A DNA stretch of 64,000 nt from CADEEN01 sp963783785 (GTDB lineage Bacteria > Pseudomonadota > Gammaproteobacteria > Burkholderiales > Burkholderiaceae_C). The stretch is from positions 62,001-126,000 of the forward strand of contig CAWAOQ010000017.1 of assembly GCA_963783785.1 (NCBI GenBank), read 5' to 3'. A model generated the notes under the pieces. The model was not told the DNA's origin. It did no database searches and saw nothing but the letters and a program-made list of their open reading frames with translations. Position numbers and translations under genes: made by a program. This document shows, piece after piece, positions 9,124 through 18,738 of this stretch; position 1 is the first letter of the stretch, and each line of letters starts with the position of its first letter.

Positions 9124-10852
9124 ATGATCCATTACCGCATCGAGCTGCATGACCTGCATGCTCACCAGTACCGCATCACGCTGACCGTGCCGCAACCCGC
9201 GACCGCCCAGCGTGTCAGCCTGCCGGTATGGATCCCCGGCAGCTACATGGTGCGCGAGTTCAGCCGCCACCTGTCGCAGCTGCAGGCGCGACAGGGCCGC
9301 CGTGAGGTGGCGCTGCAGCAGATCGACAAGGCCACCTGGCAGGCCGCTTGCAGCGGCGGCGCGGCATTGACGCTGAGCTACCTCGTCTACGCCTTCGACA
9401 CCTCGGTGCGCACGGCGTTTCTCGACGCCTCGCGCGGCTTCTTCAACGGCACCAGCCTGTGTCTGCGCGTCGAGGGTCGCGAAAGCGAACCGCACCGGCT
9501 CACGATCGGCGCGCTGCCGCGCGCTTGGTCCTTGGCCACCGCGATGCCCGGCGACGGCGGGCGGTCCTTCATCGCGGCCGACTACGAAGAGCTGGTCGAC
9601 CATCCATTCGAGTTCGGACGCTTCTGGCGCGGTGCCTTCGAAGCCGGCGGGGTGGCGCATGAGTTCGTGGTGGCCGGCGCGTGGCCGGGTTTCGACGGCG
9701 AGCGCCTGCTGGCCGATACGCGCCGCATCTGCGACGCGCAGATCGCGTTCTGGCACGGCACCCGCAAAGCCAGCCCGCCGTTCGCACGCTATGTGTTCCT
9801 GCTCAATGCCGTCGACGACGGCTACGGCGGCCTCGAGCATGGCGCCAGCACGGCGCTGATCTGCGCTCGCCGCGATCTGCCGCGGCAGGGGCACAAGGAC
9901 GCCAGCGAGGGCTACAACACCTTGCTCGGTCTGATCTCGCACGAGTACTTCCACACCTGGAACGTCAAGCGCCTGAAGCCGCGCGAGCTGGCGCGGATCG
10001 ACTTCGCGCGCGAGAACTACACGCCGCTGCTGTGGTTCTTCGAGGGCTTCACCTCGTACTACGACGACTTGCTGCTGCGCCGTGCCGGGCTGATCGACGC
10101 TGCGCGCTATCTGAACCTGCTGGCCAAGACGCTGAACGGGGTTGCGACGACACCGGGGCGACAGGTGCAGAGCGTCGCGCAGTCCAGCTTCGATGCCTGG
10201 GTCAAGTACTACCGCAGCGACGAGAACACACCCAATGCGACGATCAGCTACTACGCCAAGGGCTCGCTGGTGGCGCTGGCGCTCGACCTGACGCTGCGCC
10301 GTGAAGGCCGCGGTACGCTCGACGCCGTGATGCACCGTCTATGGCGAACCAGCCGCGGCGGGCCGATCGACGAGGGCGACATTGCCGCGGCGCTGCGCGA
10401 GGTCGGTGGCCGCAGCTACGCGCGCGAGCTGGCAGCCTGGGTGCATGGCACCGGCGAGTTGCCGCTGCCGGCCCTGTTGGAGGCCGCCGGCGTGGGGCTG
10501 CGCCAGAGCCCTGCGACGTTCGCTGCGGCGCTCGGCCTGCGCCTGTCGGAAGGGCCGGTCAGCGGCGTGCAGGTCAAGTCGGTGCTGGCCGGCAGCGCTG
10601 CAGCGCGCGCCGGGGTGTCGGCTGGTGACGAACTGCTGGCGATCGACGGCTGGCGCATCCGGCGGCTCGACGATGCACAGCAGTGGCTGGCGCAGGCGGC
10701 CGCGTTCGAGCTGACCCTCGTGCGTGATCAGCGGCTGCTGGCCTTGCGCGTGCATCCCGACGCCAAGCCACCGACCGACGCTGGCCCTCGCGCTGGCCGA
10801 CAAGCCGGCGCCAGCCGCAGCGTCGCTGCGGCGGGGCTGGATCGGCGTCTAG
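9124..10852 (+). CDS. M61 family metallopeptidase with PDZ domain (C-terminal frame shift)
   Basis: Zinc metallopeptidase of family M61 (glycyl aminopeptidase type). Features: a beta-sandwich N-terminus (MIHYRIELHDLHAHQY, WIPGSYMVREFSRH), the gluzincin zinc motif HEYFHTWN with the first His at about residue 273 followed by the downstream Glu in FFEGFTSYY, and a PDZ domain from about residue 470 (GVQVKSVLAGSAAARAGVSAGDELLAIDG). Near 10780 one extra base (CCG ACC, extra G, ACG CTG GCC) moves the reading frame; the corrected tail ends LRRGWIGV with TAG at 10850-10852. The ATG at 9124 matches the family start. It is followed 12 bases later by the DUF3108 gene, a probable two-gene unit. Confidence 0.9.
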
Positions 10853-10864
10853 GCAAGCATCCAC

Positions 10865-12038
10865 ATGGGCGCGACGCTGGCTACCGGGCCGACCGGGCGC
10901 TCCCCGCGCCGGCCTTGGACGCGCCGCGCGGCATGGTGGACGGCGCTGCTGGTGGTCCTGCTGGGCCATGCGGTCGCGACGCTCTGGTTGCAGGACAACC
11001 TGGTGGGCTGGGGTGCGGGCGACAAGCCGATGCCGCAGCGGATCGAGGTCGCGTTCGTGCAGGTGTTGGCGCCGGCCGCGCCGCCGCCGGCGCCGGCCGC
11101 TGCGGCGCGGCCTGCCCGCAAGCCCACGCGCGCCCGCGCGGCTGCGCCGGCGGCCTCGGCTGCGTCGGCCGCCGAGGCGGTGGAGGCTGCGGCGTCAGCG
11201 CCGGAACCCGAACCGCAGGCCGCCGTGGCGGTCGAGACGCCGGTGGCCGTGGCCGACGCCGCCAGCGCCGTGCCGCCTGCGCCCGAGGCAGCGTCGGCGG
11301 TGGTGGCCGCCGCCTCGGCGCCGGCGGCCGCGCCGGCCTTCGAATGGCCGCCGTCGACCCGCCTGACCTACCGGCTCACCGGCAACTACCGTGGCGAGGT
11401 GAATGGCAGCTGCGCGTGTGCAATGGGTGCGCGAGGGGTCGCGCTACCAGGTGCACCTGGACGTCGTGATCGGGCCCAGCTTCGCGCCGCTGATTTCGCG
11501 TCGCATGACCAGCGACGGCGAACTCGGCGAGCAGGGTCTGGTGCCGCGACGCTATGACGAGGCGACACGGCTGCTGTTCGGCAAACCGCGGCGCGCGACC
11601 CTGCTGTTCAGTCCCGAGCAGGTGACGCTGGCCAACGGCAGCGCGCGTGAATCGCTGCCCGGTGTGCAGGACGCCGCCAGCCAGTTCGTGCAATTGACCT
11701 GGTTGTTCACCACCCGCCCAGAGTTGTTGAGCGTGGGCAATACGGTGACGATGCCGCTGGCGCTGCCGCGCCGCATCGGCCGCTGGGTGTTCGACGTCAT
11801 CGGCCAGGAACGACTGGTCGCGCCTTTCGGCGAACTCGACACTTTCCACCTCAAGCCGCGCCTGGCCGCTCTCCGGTCCGGCGCCGAACTGAGTGCCGAG
11901 GTCTGGTTCGCGCCGACGCTGCAATACCTGCCGGTGCGCCTGCGTATCCAGCAGGATGCCGAGAACTTCATCGACCTGATGATCGATGCGCCGCCGTTGC
12001 AGGCGGCACCCGAACGCGCGGCATCGGCGCCCGGTTGA
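10865..12038 (+). CDS. DUF3108 domain protein with Ala/Pro-rich periplasmic linker (one frame shift)
   Basis: Unknown function. Order of parts: a short basic cytoplasmic start, one membrane helix (about residues 23-40, WTALLVVLLGHAVATLW), a long Ala/Pro/Glu-rich stretch to about residue 158, then a DUF3108 beta-rich domain beginning TRLTYRLTGNYRGEVNG. One extra base near 11411 (GGC AGC, extra T, GCG CGT) shifts the frame. The domain continues ARVQWVREGSRYQVHLDVVIG and ends APERAASAPG at 12038. The membrane anchor and linker suggest a periplasmic or envelope protein. Probably co-transcribed with the M61 peptidase. The extremely GC-rich linker is unreliable for alignment. Confidence 0.8.
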
Positions 12039-12057
12039 GCCGGCGCCGCAGCGCGTG

Positions 12058-12553
12058 CTAGGCGCCGGGATCGACGATGAAACGCGCAGCAAAGGCCTCG
12101 GCGACGGCGCGGCTGCGCACAGCGCGCAGCAGTGCAACGGCCTGCGCCAGCAACGGTTGCAGCTCCGGCATTGTCCTGGCACGTTCGATCTTGATGGCCA
12201 GGCTCTCGGCATGCGGGCCGAGTTGATCGTTGAGTTGCCGCACGGCATCGCGGCCGGGTGCTCTCGAGCGTGGGCCCGACGTTGCGCACGGCCGCCGCCG
12301 CCGCGGCTGGCTCGGACGGCGGCTCGCTCGCGGGGTCGCGATCGGCCAGCGTTGCCGCGACCTCGATGTAGCCATCGGTGAGCAGGTTGGCCAGCACGGC
12401 CTGCGGGTCGGCAAGGATCAACGTCGCCAGTTCGCTGTCGGACTTGCGGCCATCGACCAGGATCAGCGCGCCGCGCAGCCGCGGCGCCAGACGGTGCACG
12501 CGCGTCTCGATCTCGACCAGGCCTTTGGGGGTCTTGCGGTAGACGAAAGCCAT
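12058..12553 (-). CDS. Conserved hypothetical protein (one frame shift)
   Basis: Not recognised as a named family. It begins MAFVYRKTPKGLVEIETR, then HRLAPRLRGALILVDGRKSDSELATLI. This compact start resembles a small winged-helix or regulatory domain reading 'lack of response' in a DNA-binding-like fold, but that is a guess. A Pro/Ala linker (about residues 72-88) follows. After one extra base near 12263 (GAG AGC, extra A, CCC GGC) the tail reads GRDAVRQLNDQLGPHAESLAIKIERA and is mostly helical, with a possible coiled coil, ending FIVDPGA at TAG 12058. Corrected length is about 164 residues. It is convergent with the DUF3108 gene and divergent from the enoyl-CoA hydratase. Confidence 0.65.
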
Positions 12554-12681
12554 AGCGCGCCGAGGATAACTTCGCGCCGGGCAGCGGCCAATCTGCAGGC
12601 ACCCATGAGATCGGCCATTTCGTGCGCTTGCGCACGTATAGTGATCGATCCTGTTGCCTCGTTCGACGGAGAAAACCCACG

Positions 12682-13477
12682 ATGAACTACGAATGCATTC
12701 TGGTCGAGCGCCGTGAGAACGCCGCCGGCACGCTGGCCACCGGCCTGGTGACGCTGAATCGCCCGAAACAGCTCAATGCGTTGAACGACCGTCTGATGGA
12801 CGAACTCGGCCATGCGCTGCAAGCGCTTCGACGTCGACCCGGGCATCGGCTGCGTCGTCATCACCGGCAGCGAAAAGGCTTTCGCGGCCGGTGCCGACAT
12901 CGGCGCGATGGCCGACTACAGCTACATGGATGCCTACCTCGGCAACTACATCACCCGCAATTGGGAGGCCCTGAAGAACGTCCGCAAACCGGTGATCGCC
13001 GCCGTGGCGGGCTTCGCCCTCGGCGGCGGCTGCGAACTGGCGATGGCCTGCGACTTCATCATCGCGGCCGACACCGCGAAGTTCGGCCAGCCCGAGATCA
13101 AGCTCGGCATCATTCCCGGCGCCGGCGGCACCCAGCGCCTGCCGCGTGCGGTCGGCAAGGCCAAGGCGATGGACATGGTGCTCACGGCCCGCATGATGGA
13201 CGCCACCGAGGCCGAGCGTGCCGGCCTGGTCAGCCGCGTGGTGGCCGCTGCCGCGCTGCTCGACGAGGCGCTGGCCGCCGCGGCCACGATCTGCAGCTTC
13301 GGCATGCCCAGCGTGATGATGGCCAAGCAGTGCGTCAACCGGGCGTTCGAGTCGGGCCTGTCCGACGGCGTGACCTACGAGCGCGGCGTGTTTCATTCGC
13401 TGTTTGCGACCGAGGACCAGAAGGAGGGCATGGCAGCGTTCGTCGGCAAGAAGAAGCCGGTGTTCAGGCACCGTTAG
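12682..13477 (+). CDS. Enoyl-CoA hydratase (one frame shift)
   Basis: Crotonase-fold enzyme, probably the hydration step of beta-oxidation. N-terminal MNYECILVERRENAAG and VTLNRPKQLNALNDRLMDEL are in the first frame. After one extra base near 12820 (CAA GCG, extra C, TTC GAC GTC) it continues FDVDPGIGCVVITGSEKAFAAGADI (first oxyanion-hole segment), FALGGGCELAMACDFI and PEIKLGIIPGAGGTQRL. The two catalytic Glu residues of 2-enoyl-CoA hydratases fall in GGGCELAM and PEIKLG. Corrected length is about 264 residues, normal. The ATG at 12682 is preceded by a GGAGA ribosome-binding site, and a TATAGT -10-like sequence lies near 12638. The GFA gene follows after 3 bases. Confidence 0.9.
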
Positions 13478-13480
13478 GCG

Positions 13481-13987
13481 ATGACGCTGGGTCCGCCCGT
13501 TGCGGCGTACGACGGCGGCTGCACCTGCCGCTTCGTGCGCTATCGCATGACGACCGGGCCGATGTTCGTGCACTGCTGCCACTGCCGCTGGTGCCAGCGC
13601 GAGTCGGGCTCGGCGTTCGCGCTGAATGCGTTGATCGAATCCGATCGCGTGAAGCTGCTCGCAGGCGAGGTCGAGGTTGTCGATACGCCGTCGAGCAGTG
13701 GCAAGGGGCAGCGGATTTCACGCTGTCCGCGATGCCGCATCGCGCTCTGGAGCAACTATGCCGGCGCCGGCGACGCCGTGCGATTCGTTCGCGTGGGTAC
13801 GCTCGACGAGCCGGATCGCTGGCCGCCCGACATCCACATCTACACGGCCTCGAAGCAACCGTGGCTGGCGCTGTCACCGGGCACTCCTGCGGTGCCCGAG
13901 TACTACGAGGCCGGCAAGTATTGGCCGGCGGCCAGCCTGGAACGGCGCGCAGCGCTGATTGCCGCGGCATCGCGGCCGCCGCGCTAG
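13481..13987 (+). CDS. GFA (CENP-V/Gfa-like) zinc-binding protein
   Basis: 168-residue protein of the GFA family, zinc-binding beta-sandwich proteins named after glutathione-dependent formaldehyde-activating enzyme; most members have no proven enzyme role. The cysteine ligand pattern is present: CTC at about residues 15-17, HCCHCRWCQ near residues 31-39, and CPRC near residue 84. The domain also shows the typical ESGSAFALNALI and PDIHIYTASKQPWL segments. Intact frame. It begins 3 bases after the enoyl-CoA hydratase stop and is probably in the same transcript. Substrate unknown. Confidence 0.9.
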   Translation: MTLGPPVAAYDGGCTCRFVRYRMTTGPMFVHCCHCRWCQRESGSAFALNALIESDRVKLLAGEVEVVDTPSSSGKGQRISRCPRCRIALWSNYAGAGDAVRFVRVGTLDEPDRWPPDIHIYTASKQPWLALSPGTPAVPEYYEAGKYWPAASLERRAALIAAASRPPR

Positions 13988-14045
13988 CAGGGACCGGCAA
14001 GGGAATGCTGCATCATCTCGGTATCGCAAGCACCGTGAGCCCAGC

Positions 14046-14814
14046 ATGAGCCAAACCCTGTTCGATCTGTCCGGCCGCGTGGCCTTGGTGACCGGCTCGA
14101 CGCGCGGCCTGGGGCGGGCGATGGCCGAAGGCCTGGCTGCCGCGGGCGCCAGGCTGGTCATCAATGGCACCGATGCGGCCCGCGTCGAGGCCGCAGTGCG
14201 CGAGTTCACTGCCGCTGGCCATGTCGGCCGAGGGCGCCGCCTTCGATGTCACCGATGAAGCAGCGGTCGTGCGCGCCTTCGAGACTTTCGATGCGCGCGG
14301 CCTGGCCGTCGACATCCTCGTCAACAACGCCGGCATCCAGTTGCGCAAGCCGATGCTCGAGTTGAGCACGGCGGAGTGGCGCAAGGTCATCGACACCAAT
14401 CTGACCAGCGCCTTCGTCGTCGGCCGCGAAGCAGGGCGCCGGATGGTGGCACGCGGCCGCGGCAAGGTCATCAACATCGGATCGCTGACCAGCGAACTGG
14501 CTCGTGCCACCGTGGCGCCCTACACGGTGGCCAAGGGCGGCATCAAGATGCTGACGCAGGCGATGGCCGCCGAGTGGGCGGCGCATGGCGTGCAGGCCAA
14601 CGCGATCGGGCCGGGCTACATGCTGACCGACATGAACCAGGCGCTGATCGACAACCCCGCCTTCGACGCCTGGGTCAAGGGGCGCACGCCGGCCAAGCGC
14701 TGGGGCAAGCCCGAAGAACTGGTCGGGGTGGCGGTGTTCCTCGCCTCGTCGGCGTCGGACTATGTCAACGGCCAGATCATCTATGTCGATGGTGGCATGA
14801 CGGCAGTGCTGTAG
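14046..14814 (+). CDS. Short-chain dehydrogenase, gluconate/deoxygluconate dehydrogenase-like (one frame shift)
   Basis: NAD(P)-dependent SDR. The Rossmann motif VTGSTRGLGRAMAEGLA lies near residue 17 and NNAGIQ near residue 93. Catalytic residues are Ser in NIGSLTS and Tyr/Lys in YTVAKGGIKMLTQAMA; the C-terminal SDYVNGQIIYVDGGMTAVL is typical. One extra base near 14220 (ACT GCC GCT, extra G, GCC ATG TCG) separates the NAD-binding start from the rest. Corrected length is about 255 residues. Closest named relatives are gluconate 5-dehydrogenase and 2-deoxy-D-gluconate 3-dehydrogenase; substrate is inferred only. The ATG at 14046 stands alone with no strong ribosome-binding site. Confidence 0.88.
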
Positions 14815-14829
14815 CGATGCCGGCGAGCT

Positions 14830-15871
14830 TCAGGCGCTGGCGTGCTTGTCCGCTTCCGAGGTGAAGCTGTCGGCATAGAAGGCCTCTTCGCGGCAGGCCG
14901 CATTGCGCCACGAAATCGCGCTTCGCGGCCTCCACCATCGCCGGCACGCCACAGGCATAGACCTCATGGCCCGACAGATCGGGCAGGTCGGCCATCACCG
15001 CCTGGTGGACGAAGCCGGTGCGGCCCCGCCACGCGTCGTCGGGCCGGGCTTCCGAGAGCACCGGCACATAGCGCAGCGTCGGCATCGATGCGGCGGCCTG
15101 CTCGGCCCACTCGTGGAGGTACAGGTCGGGCCTGGTGCGGGCACCCCAGTACAGCACCGCCGGCCGTTCGATGGCCTTCGCGCGCAGGTGTTCGATGATC
15201 GCCTTGATCGGTGCGAAGCCGGTGCCCGAGGCCAGCAGCACGATCGGCTTGTCGCTGTCCTCGCGCAGGAAGAAGCTGCCGAACGGGCCTTCGACGCGCA
15301 GGATGTCGCGCTCCTTCATCGCGGTGAAGACGTGGTCGGTGAACTTGCCGCCGGGCATGTGGCGCAGGTGCAGTTCGATCGCCGGCGGGTCGCCGAGGTG
15401 CTCGGGCGCGTTGGCCATCGAATAGCTGCGCCTTGCGCCGTCGCGCAGGATGAACTCGACGTACTGGCCGGCGCGGTACTTGAAGGCCACGGTGGCCGGC
15501 AGTTGCAGCTTCATCACGGTCACGTCGTGCGTCGGGCGCGCGAGGGCGGCGACGCGGGCCGGCATCTTCAGCACCGGGTACTCGCCGGCACCGGCCACGG
15601 TGCGGGCCTCGACGATGCAATCGGTTTGCGGTGTGGCACAGCAGGTCAGGATCCAGCCGGCGGCCTCCTCGGCCGCCGACAGGGCCTTGGCCTGGTGCAC
15701 GCCATGGATCACGCGGCCTTCGACAAGGCGGCTCTTGCAGGAGCCGCAGGCGCCGTCGCGGCAACCGTAGGGCAGGCCAATGCCGGAGCGGATCGCGGCG
15801 GGCAGGATGGCTTCGTCGCGCGCGACATCGAACGTCAAGCCGGCGGGCTGGACCAGGATCTTGAAGGTCAT
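14830..15871 (-). CDS. 2Fe-2S ferredoxin / FAD-NAD reductase (CDP-6-deoxyglucoseen reductase-like), 3' frame shift
   Basis: Electron-transfer flavoprotein with an N-terminal plant-type 2Fe-2S ferredoxin (CRDGACGSCKSRLVEG at about residues 36-51, with a later Cys in TCCATP). This is followed by a ferredoxin-NADP-reductase module: RRSYSMANAPE for FAD, LLASGTGFAPIKAI for NAD, and YACGVPAMVEAA near the C-terminus. It is the type annotated as CDP-6-deoxy-delta-3,4-glucoseen reductase in Burkholderiales, although it more likely serves an oxygenase or general electron transfer. One extra base near 14892 (CTG CCG, extra C, GAA GAG) shifts the end; corrected, it finishes EEAFYADSFTSEADKHASA at TGA 14830. 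Start ATG 15871. Confidence 0.88.
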
Positions 15872-15955
15872 GGGGCAGGGAGGAGGGGCTTCTACACTGT
15901 GTTCGATTGTGCCCGCTGATCCGTTGCCAACCTGGCGCCTACCCTGTCGCGAACC

Positions 15956-16855
15956 ATGCTGCCGCCCTCGCGCACCCGCCGCCCCGTATTGCTGATCGTC
16001 GGTTGCGGCGACGTCGGCCTGCGTGTGCTGCACCTGTTGCGCGGGCGCTGTCGCGTGCTGGCGCTGACGTCGTCGCCCGCGCGGGTGCCGGCGCTGCGCG
16101 CAGCGGGCGCGGTGCCGCTGGTCGGCAATCTCGACGATCCGGCGTCGCTCGGGCGCCTGGCCGCGCTGGCCGACGGCGTGCTGCACCTGGCGCCACCGCC
16201 TGCCCAGGGCGCGGTCGATACGCGCACGCGGGCGCTGCTGCAGGCCCTGTCCCGCAGCACGCGGCTGCGGCGGCTGGTGTATGCCAGCACCAGTGGCGTC
16301 TACGGCGATGCGGCCGGCGCGCGCTTCGACGAAACCCGTGCCGTCAATCCGGCGACCGACCGCGCGCGCCGCCGCGTCGACGCCGAGGCCCGCGTGCGCC
16401 TCCACGGGCGCGCCTTCGGTGTGTGTGCCTGCGTGCTGCGCGTGCCGGGCATCTATGCGCTCGATCGCGACGGCGGCGACCCGCGCGAACGCGTGCGCCG
16501 CGGCACGCCGGTGTTGACGCCCGACGACGACGTCTACACCAACCACATCCATGCCGACGACCTGGCCCGCGCCTGCGTGGCCGCCCTGTTGCGCGGTGCG
16601 CCGCAACGCATCTACCACGCCAGCGACTGCAGCGAGATGAAGATGGGGCAGCACTTCGATGCCGTGGCCGATGCATTCGGCCTGTCGCGCCCACCACGGC
16701 TGACGCGCGAGGAGGCCGCACGCGTGCTGTCGCCAATGCAGATGAGCTTCCTGGCCGAATCGCGTCGGCTCGACAACCGGCGCCTGCTGACGGAATTGCG
16801 CGTGCGCCTGCGCTATCCGACGCCGGCTGCCGCGTGGGCCGCGGCGTGCGCCTGA
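15956..16855 (+). CDS. NAD-dependent epimerase/dehydratase family protein (YeeZ-like)
   Basis: 299-residue extended-SDR/epimerase-fold protein, intact. The dinucleotide-binding motif is LLIVGCGDVGLRVLHLL near residue 12. The active-site region reads LVYASTSGVYGDAAG, where the usual downstream Tyr-x-x-x-Lys is not evident (AVNPATDRARRRVDAE instead), so it belongs with YeeZ-like proteins of uncertain catalysis. The C-terminal part contains VYTNHIHADDLARACVAAL and YHASDCSEMKMGQHFD, typical of these proteins. It is convergent with the trypsin-like gene, the stops being one base apart. Function unknown. Confidence 0.85.
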   Translation: MLPPSRTRRPVLLIVGCGDVGLRVLHLLRGRCRVLALTSSPARVPALRAAGAVPLVGNLDDPASLGRLAALADGVLHLAPPPAQGAVDTRTRALLQALSRSTRLRRLVYASTSGVYGDAAGARFDETRAVNPATDRARRRVDAEARVRLHGRAFGVCACVLRVPGIYALDRDGGDPRERVRRGTPVLTPDDDVYTNHIHADDLARACVAALLRGAPQRIYHASDCSEMKMGQHFDAVADAFGLSRPPRLTREEAARVLSPMQMSFLAESRRLDNRRLLTELRVRLRYPTPAAAWAAACA

Positions 16856-16856
16856 C

Positions 16857-17894
16857 TCAGATGCCGCGGGCCCGCGTGAGCGCCTGCATGCGATCGATGC
16901 TGCGCACGGCCACGGCCTGGCGCGTGCCGTAGCGATCGATCTCCAGCGTCACCTCGCGTTCGGCCGGGCCACCCGACCACAGCGCCCTCCAGAGGGCTTC
17001 GACCGTGGCCACGGCCGTGCCGTCGATGGCGAGGATGCGGTCGCCGACACGCAGCCCGGCCGCCTCGGCCGGGCTGTCGTCGGTGATGCGCACGACATGC
17101 ACCGCGCCTTGCTGCTCGACGCAGTTCACGCCGAGCCAGGCACGGCGGCTGGCACTGGACATGCCTTTCGTGCGCAACTCACCGAGGATCGGCCGCAACA
17201 GGTCGGTCGGCACGAACATGTTGCCGGGAATGCGGCGGCCCTCGCCCGGCGGGTCGGCGCGGGTGTCGGCCACCACCAGCGAGCCGATGCCCACCAGCTC
17301 GCCACGGCTGTTGAACAGGCCTGCGCCACTGTGGTCGGTGCGCGGCGGCGCGGTGAACAGCGCGTCGTCGATGCGGTACTCCCAATAGCCGGCAAAGGCG
17401 CGCCGCGACACCAGTCGCGCCATGCTGAGCTGGCCGTTCTCGCCGCCGCTGGCCACCAGCAGCGGCTCATCGGGCGTCAACGCACCCGAACCGCCGAGCG
17501 GTGCCGGCACGATGCGCAGCGGCGCCAGCGGTTGCAGCAGTCCGAAGCCGGTGGCCAGGTCGTAGCCGAGCACGCGCGCCGGCACGGCACGGTCATCGTC
17601 GAGCAGCAATTGCACCTGGTCGGCTTCGAGCACCAGGTAGCCGATCGTCAGCACCAGCCCGTCGGGCCCGATGACGACGCCCGAGCCCTGGCGCAGCCGC
17701 CCCAGCGTGGCAATCGAGCGCGCGTCTTCGAGGGCCAGGGCCTGCACGCCGACGACCGCCTGGCTGGCGCGTTCGAGCGCGCGCGACTGCGCTTCGAAGT
17801 CCTCGCCGCTGGCTTGCGGCGGTGCGGTGGCGGCCGCCAGCGTCGTGACCGCTGCCAACAGTGCACTGCCGAACGCAACCTGCAGGCTGACCAT
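16857..17894 (-). CDS. Trypsin-like S1C/PDZ protein with degraded catalytic triad
   Basis: Secreted DegP/HtrA-type fold: signal peptide (MVSLQVAFGSALLAAVTTLAAAT), a trypsin-like domain (residues about 40-240) and a C-terminal PDZ domain (WLGVNCVEQQGAVHVVRITDDSPAEAAGLRVGDRI). The His of the usual TNxHVV motif is Tyr (LTIGYLVLEAD). The Asp of the TDLAxL motif is missing (DLATGFGLLQ). Only the Ser region survives, as TDHSGAGLFN in place of GNSGGPL. A pseudoprotease, perhaps a periplasmic binding or sensing protein, is the likely reading. The frame is intact and 345 residues long. The ATG at 17894 is chosen because the frame upstream runs through the rhomboid gene as shadow. Confidence 0.82.
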   Translation of the reverse strand: MVSLQVAFGSALLAAVTTLAAATAPPQASGEDFEAQSRALERASQAVVGVQALALEDARSIATLGRLRQGSGVVIGPDGLVLTIGYLVLEADQVQLLLDDDRAVPARVLGYDLATGFGLLQPLAPLRIVPAPLGGSGALTPDEPLLVASGGENGQLSMARLVSRRAFAGYWEYRIDDALFTAPPRTDHSGAGLFNSRGELVGIGSLVVADTRADPPGEGRRIPGNMFVPTDLLRPILGELRTKGMSSASRRAWLGVNCVEQQGAVHVVRITDDSPAEAAGLRVGDRILAIDGTAVATVEALWRALWSGGPAEREVTLEIDRYGTRQAVAVRSIDRMQALTRARGI

Positions 17895-17962
17895 GATGCA
17901 CCTCCTTCGCCGACGGCCGCAGGATGCGCCAAGGCGGCGCGCTGCGCAACAGGTCTGCGGCG

Positions 17963-18556
17963 TCAGCGGCGGCGGCCGAACGGCGCCTGTCCGCGCCAGT
18001 AGCGGATCATCAGGAAACCGCCGAGCATGCCGCCGAGGTGCGCGAAGTGCGCAATGCCGCTGCCCCCGGTGACGCCGAACACCAGTTCGAGCGCGCCGAA
18101 GACCGCGACGAACACCTTGGCCTTCATCGGGATCGGCGGGAACAGCGGCATGATCATCCGGTTGGGAAACATCATGCCGAACGCCAGCAGCAGGCCGAAG
18201 GTGGCACCCGACGCACCGAGCGTCGGCACGCGCGAGCCGATCAGCAGGGTCCAGACGATCTGCACCGCGGCGGCAGCGAGCGCACTGGCCAGCAGGAACT
18301 GCCAATAGCGCTTGCCGCCCCACAGCCGCTCGATCTCGGCGCCGAACATCCACAGCGCCAGCATGTTGAAGAACAGGTGCGTGATGCTGCCATGCAGGAA
18401 GGCGTAGCTGACGACCTGCCACGGCATGAAGCGTCCGCTGTGCAACGGCCACAGCGCGAACAGCCCCTCGAACACCGGCGGCAGCAGCAGCTGCGCGCAG
18501 AAGACGCCCACGCACAGCAGCATCAGCGTTCTGGTGACCGGTGGCAGTGGCGGCAT
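17963..18556 (-). CDS. Rhomboid-family intramembrane serine protease
   Basis: 197-residue polytopic membrane protein with about six helices. The rhomboid catalytic Ser is in TLGASGATFGLLLAFG and the partner His in AHFAHLGGMLGGFLM; the conserved SYAFLHGSITHLFFNMLALWMFG loop/helix is also present. It cleaves membrane proteins within the bilayer; substrate unknown. The ATG at 18556 gives MPPLPPVTRTLMLL. The start lies only 12 bases from the 3' end (CCA) of the tRNA-Leu gene on the same strand, so the mRNA is probably processed from a tRNA precursor. An upstream in-frame extension passes through the tRNA and is not coding. Confidence 0.9.
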   Translation of the reverse strand: MPPLPPVTRTLMLLCVGVFCAQLLLPPVFEGLFALWPLHSGRFMPWQVVSYAFLHGSITHLFFNMLALWMFGAEIERLWGGKRYWQFLLASALAAAAVQIVWTLLIGSRVPTLGASGATFGLLLAFGMMFPNRMIMPLFPPIPMKAKVFVAVFGALELVFGVTGGSGIAHFAHLGGMLGGFLMIRYWRGQAPFGRRR

Positions 18557-18567
18557 TGGAAGGAGGT

Positions 18568-18652
18568 TGGTGCCCGGGGCCGGACTCGAACCGGCACGCC
18601 TTGCGGCGAGGGATTTTGAGTCCCTTGCGTCTACCGATTTCGCCACCCGGGC
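18568..18652 (-). tRNA. tRNA-Leu (anticodon CAA)
   Basis: 85 bases including an encoded CCA end. The acceptor stem GCCCGGG pairs with CCCGGGC before discriminator A. The D-arm begins TGGCGAAATCGGTAGACGC. The anticodon stem AGGGA/TCCCT encloses the loop CTCAAAA, giving anticodon CAA (reads UUG). A long variable arm (CTCGCCGCAAGGCGTG region) marks a class II leucine tRNA, and the T-arm CCGGTTCGAGTCCGG is canonical. Confidence 0.96.
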
Positions 18653-18688
18653 AGGACAGACAAAGCACGCGGTAGCGCGTGGGCGCGG

Positions 18689-18694
18689 ATTATC
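18689..18694 (-). promoter_or_regulatory. Possible extended -10 promoter for tRNA-Leu
   Basis: On the minus strand TGTGATAAT forms an extended -10 (TGnGATAAT) about 37 bases before the tRNA 5' end. The -35 region is weak. It would drive the tRNA and probably the rhomboid gene behind it. Confidence 0.35.
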
Positions 18695-18726
18695 ACACGC
18701 GGGCTGCAGCGGATTCACTGCGCTGC

Positions 18727-18732
18727 GACAAT
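18727..18732 (+). promoter_or_regulatory. Predicted -10 element of cysM, leaderless geometry
   Basis: GACAAT sits 6 bases before the cysM ATG (18739), placing the predicted transcription start at or next to the start codon. No ribosome-binding site is seen upstream. Confidence 0.45.
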
Positions 18733-18738
18733 CGCGTC

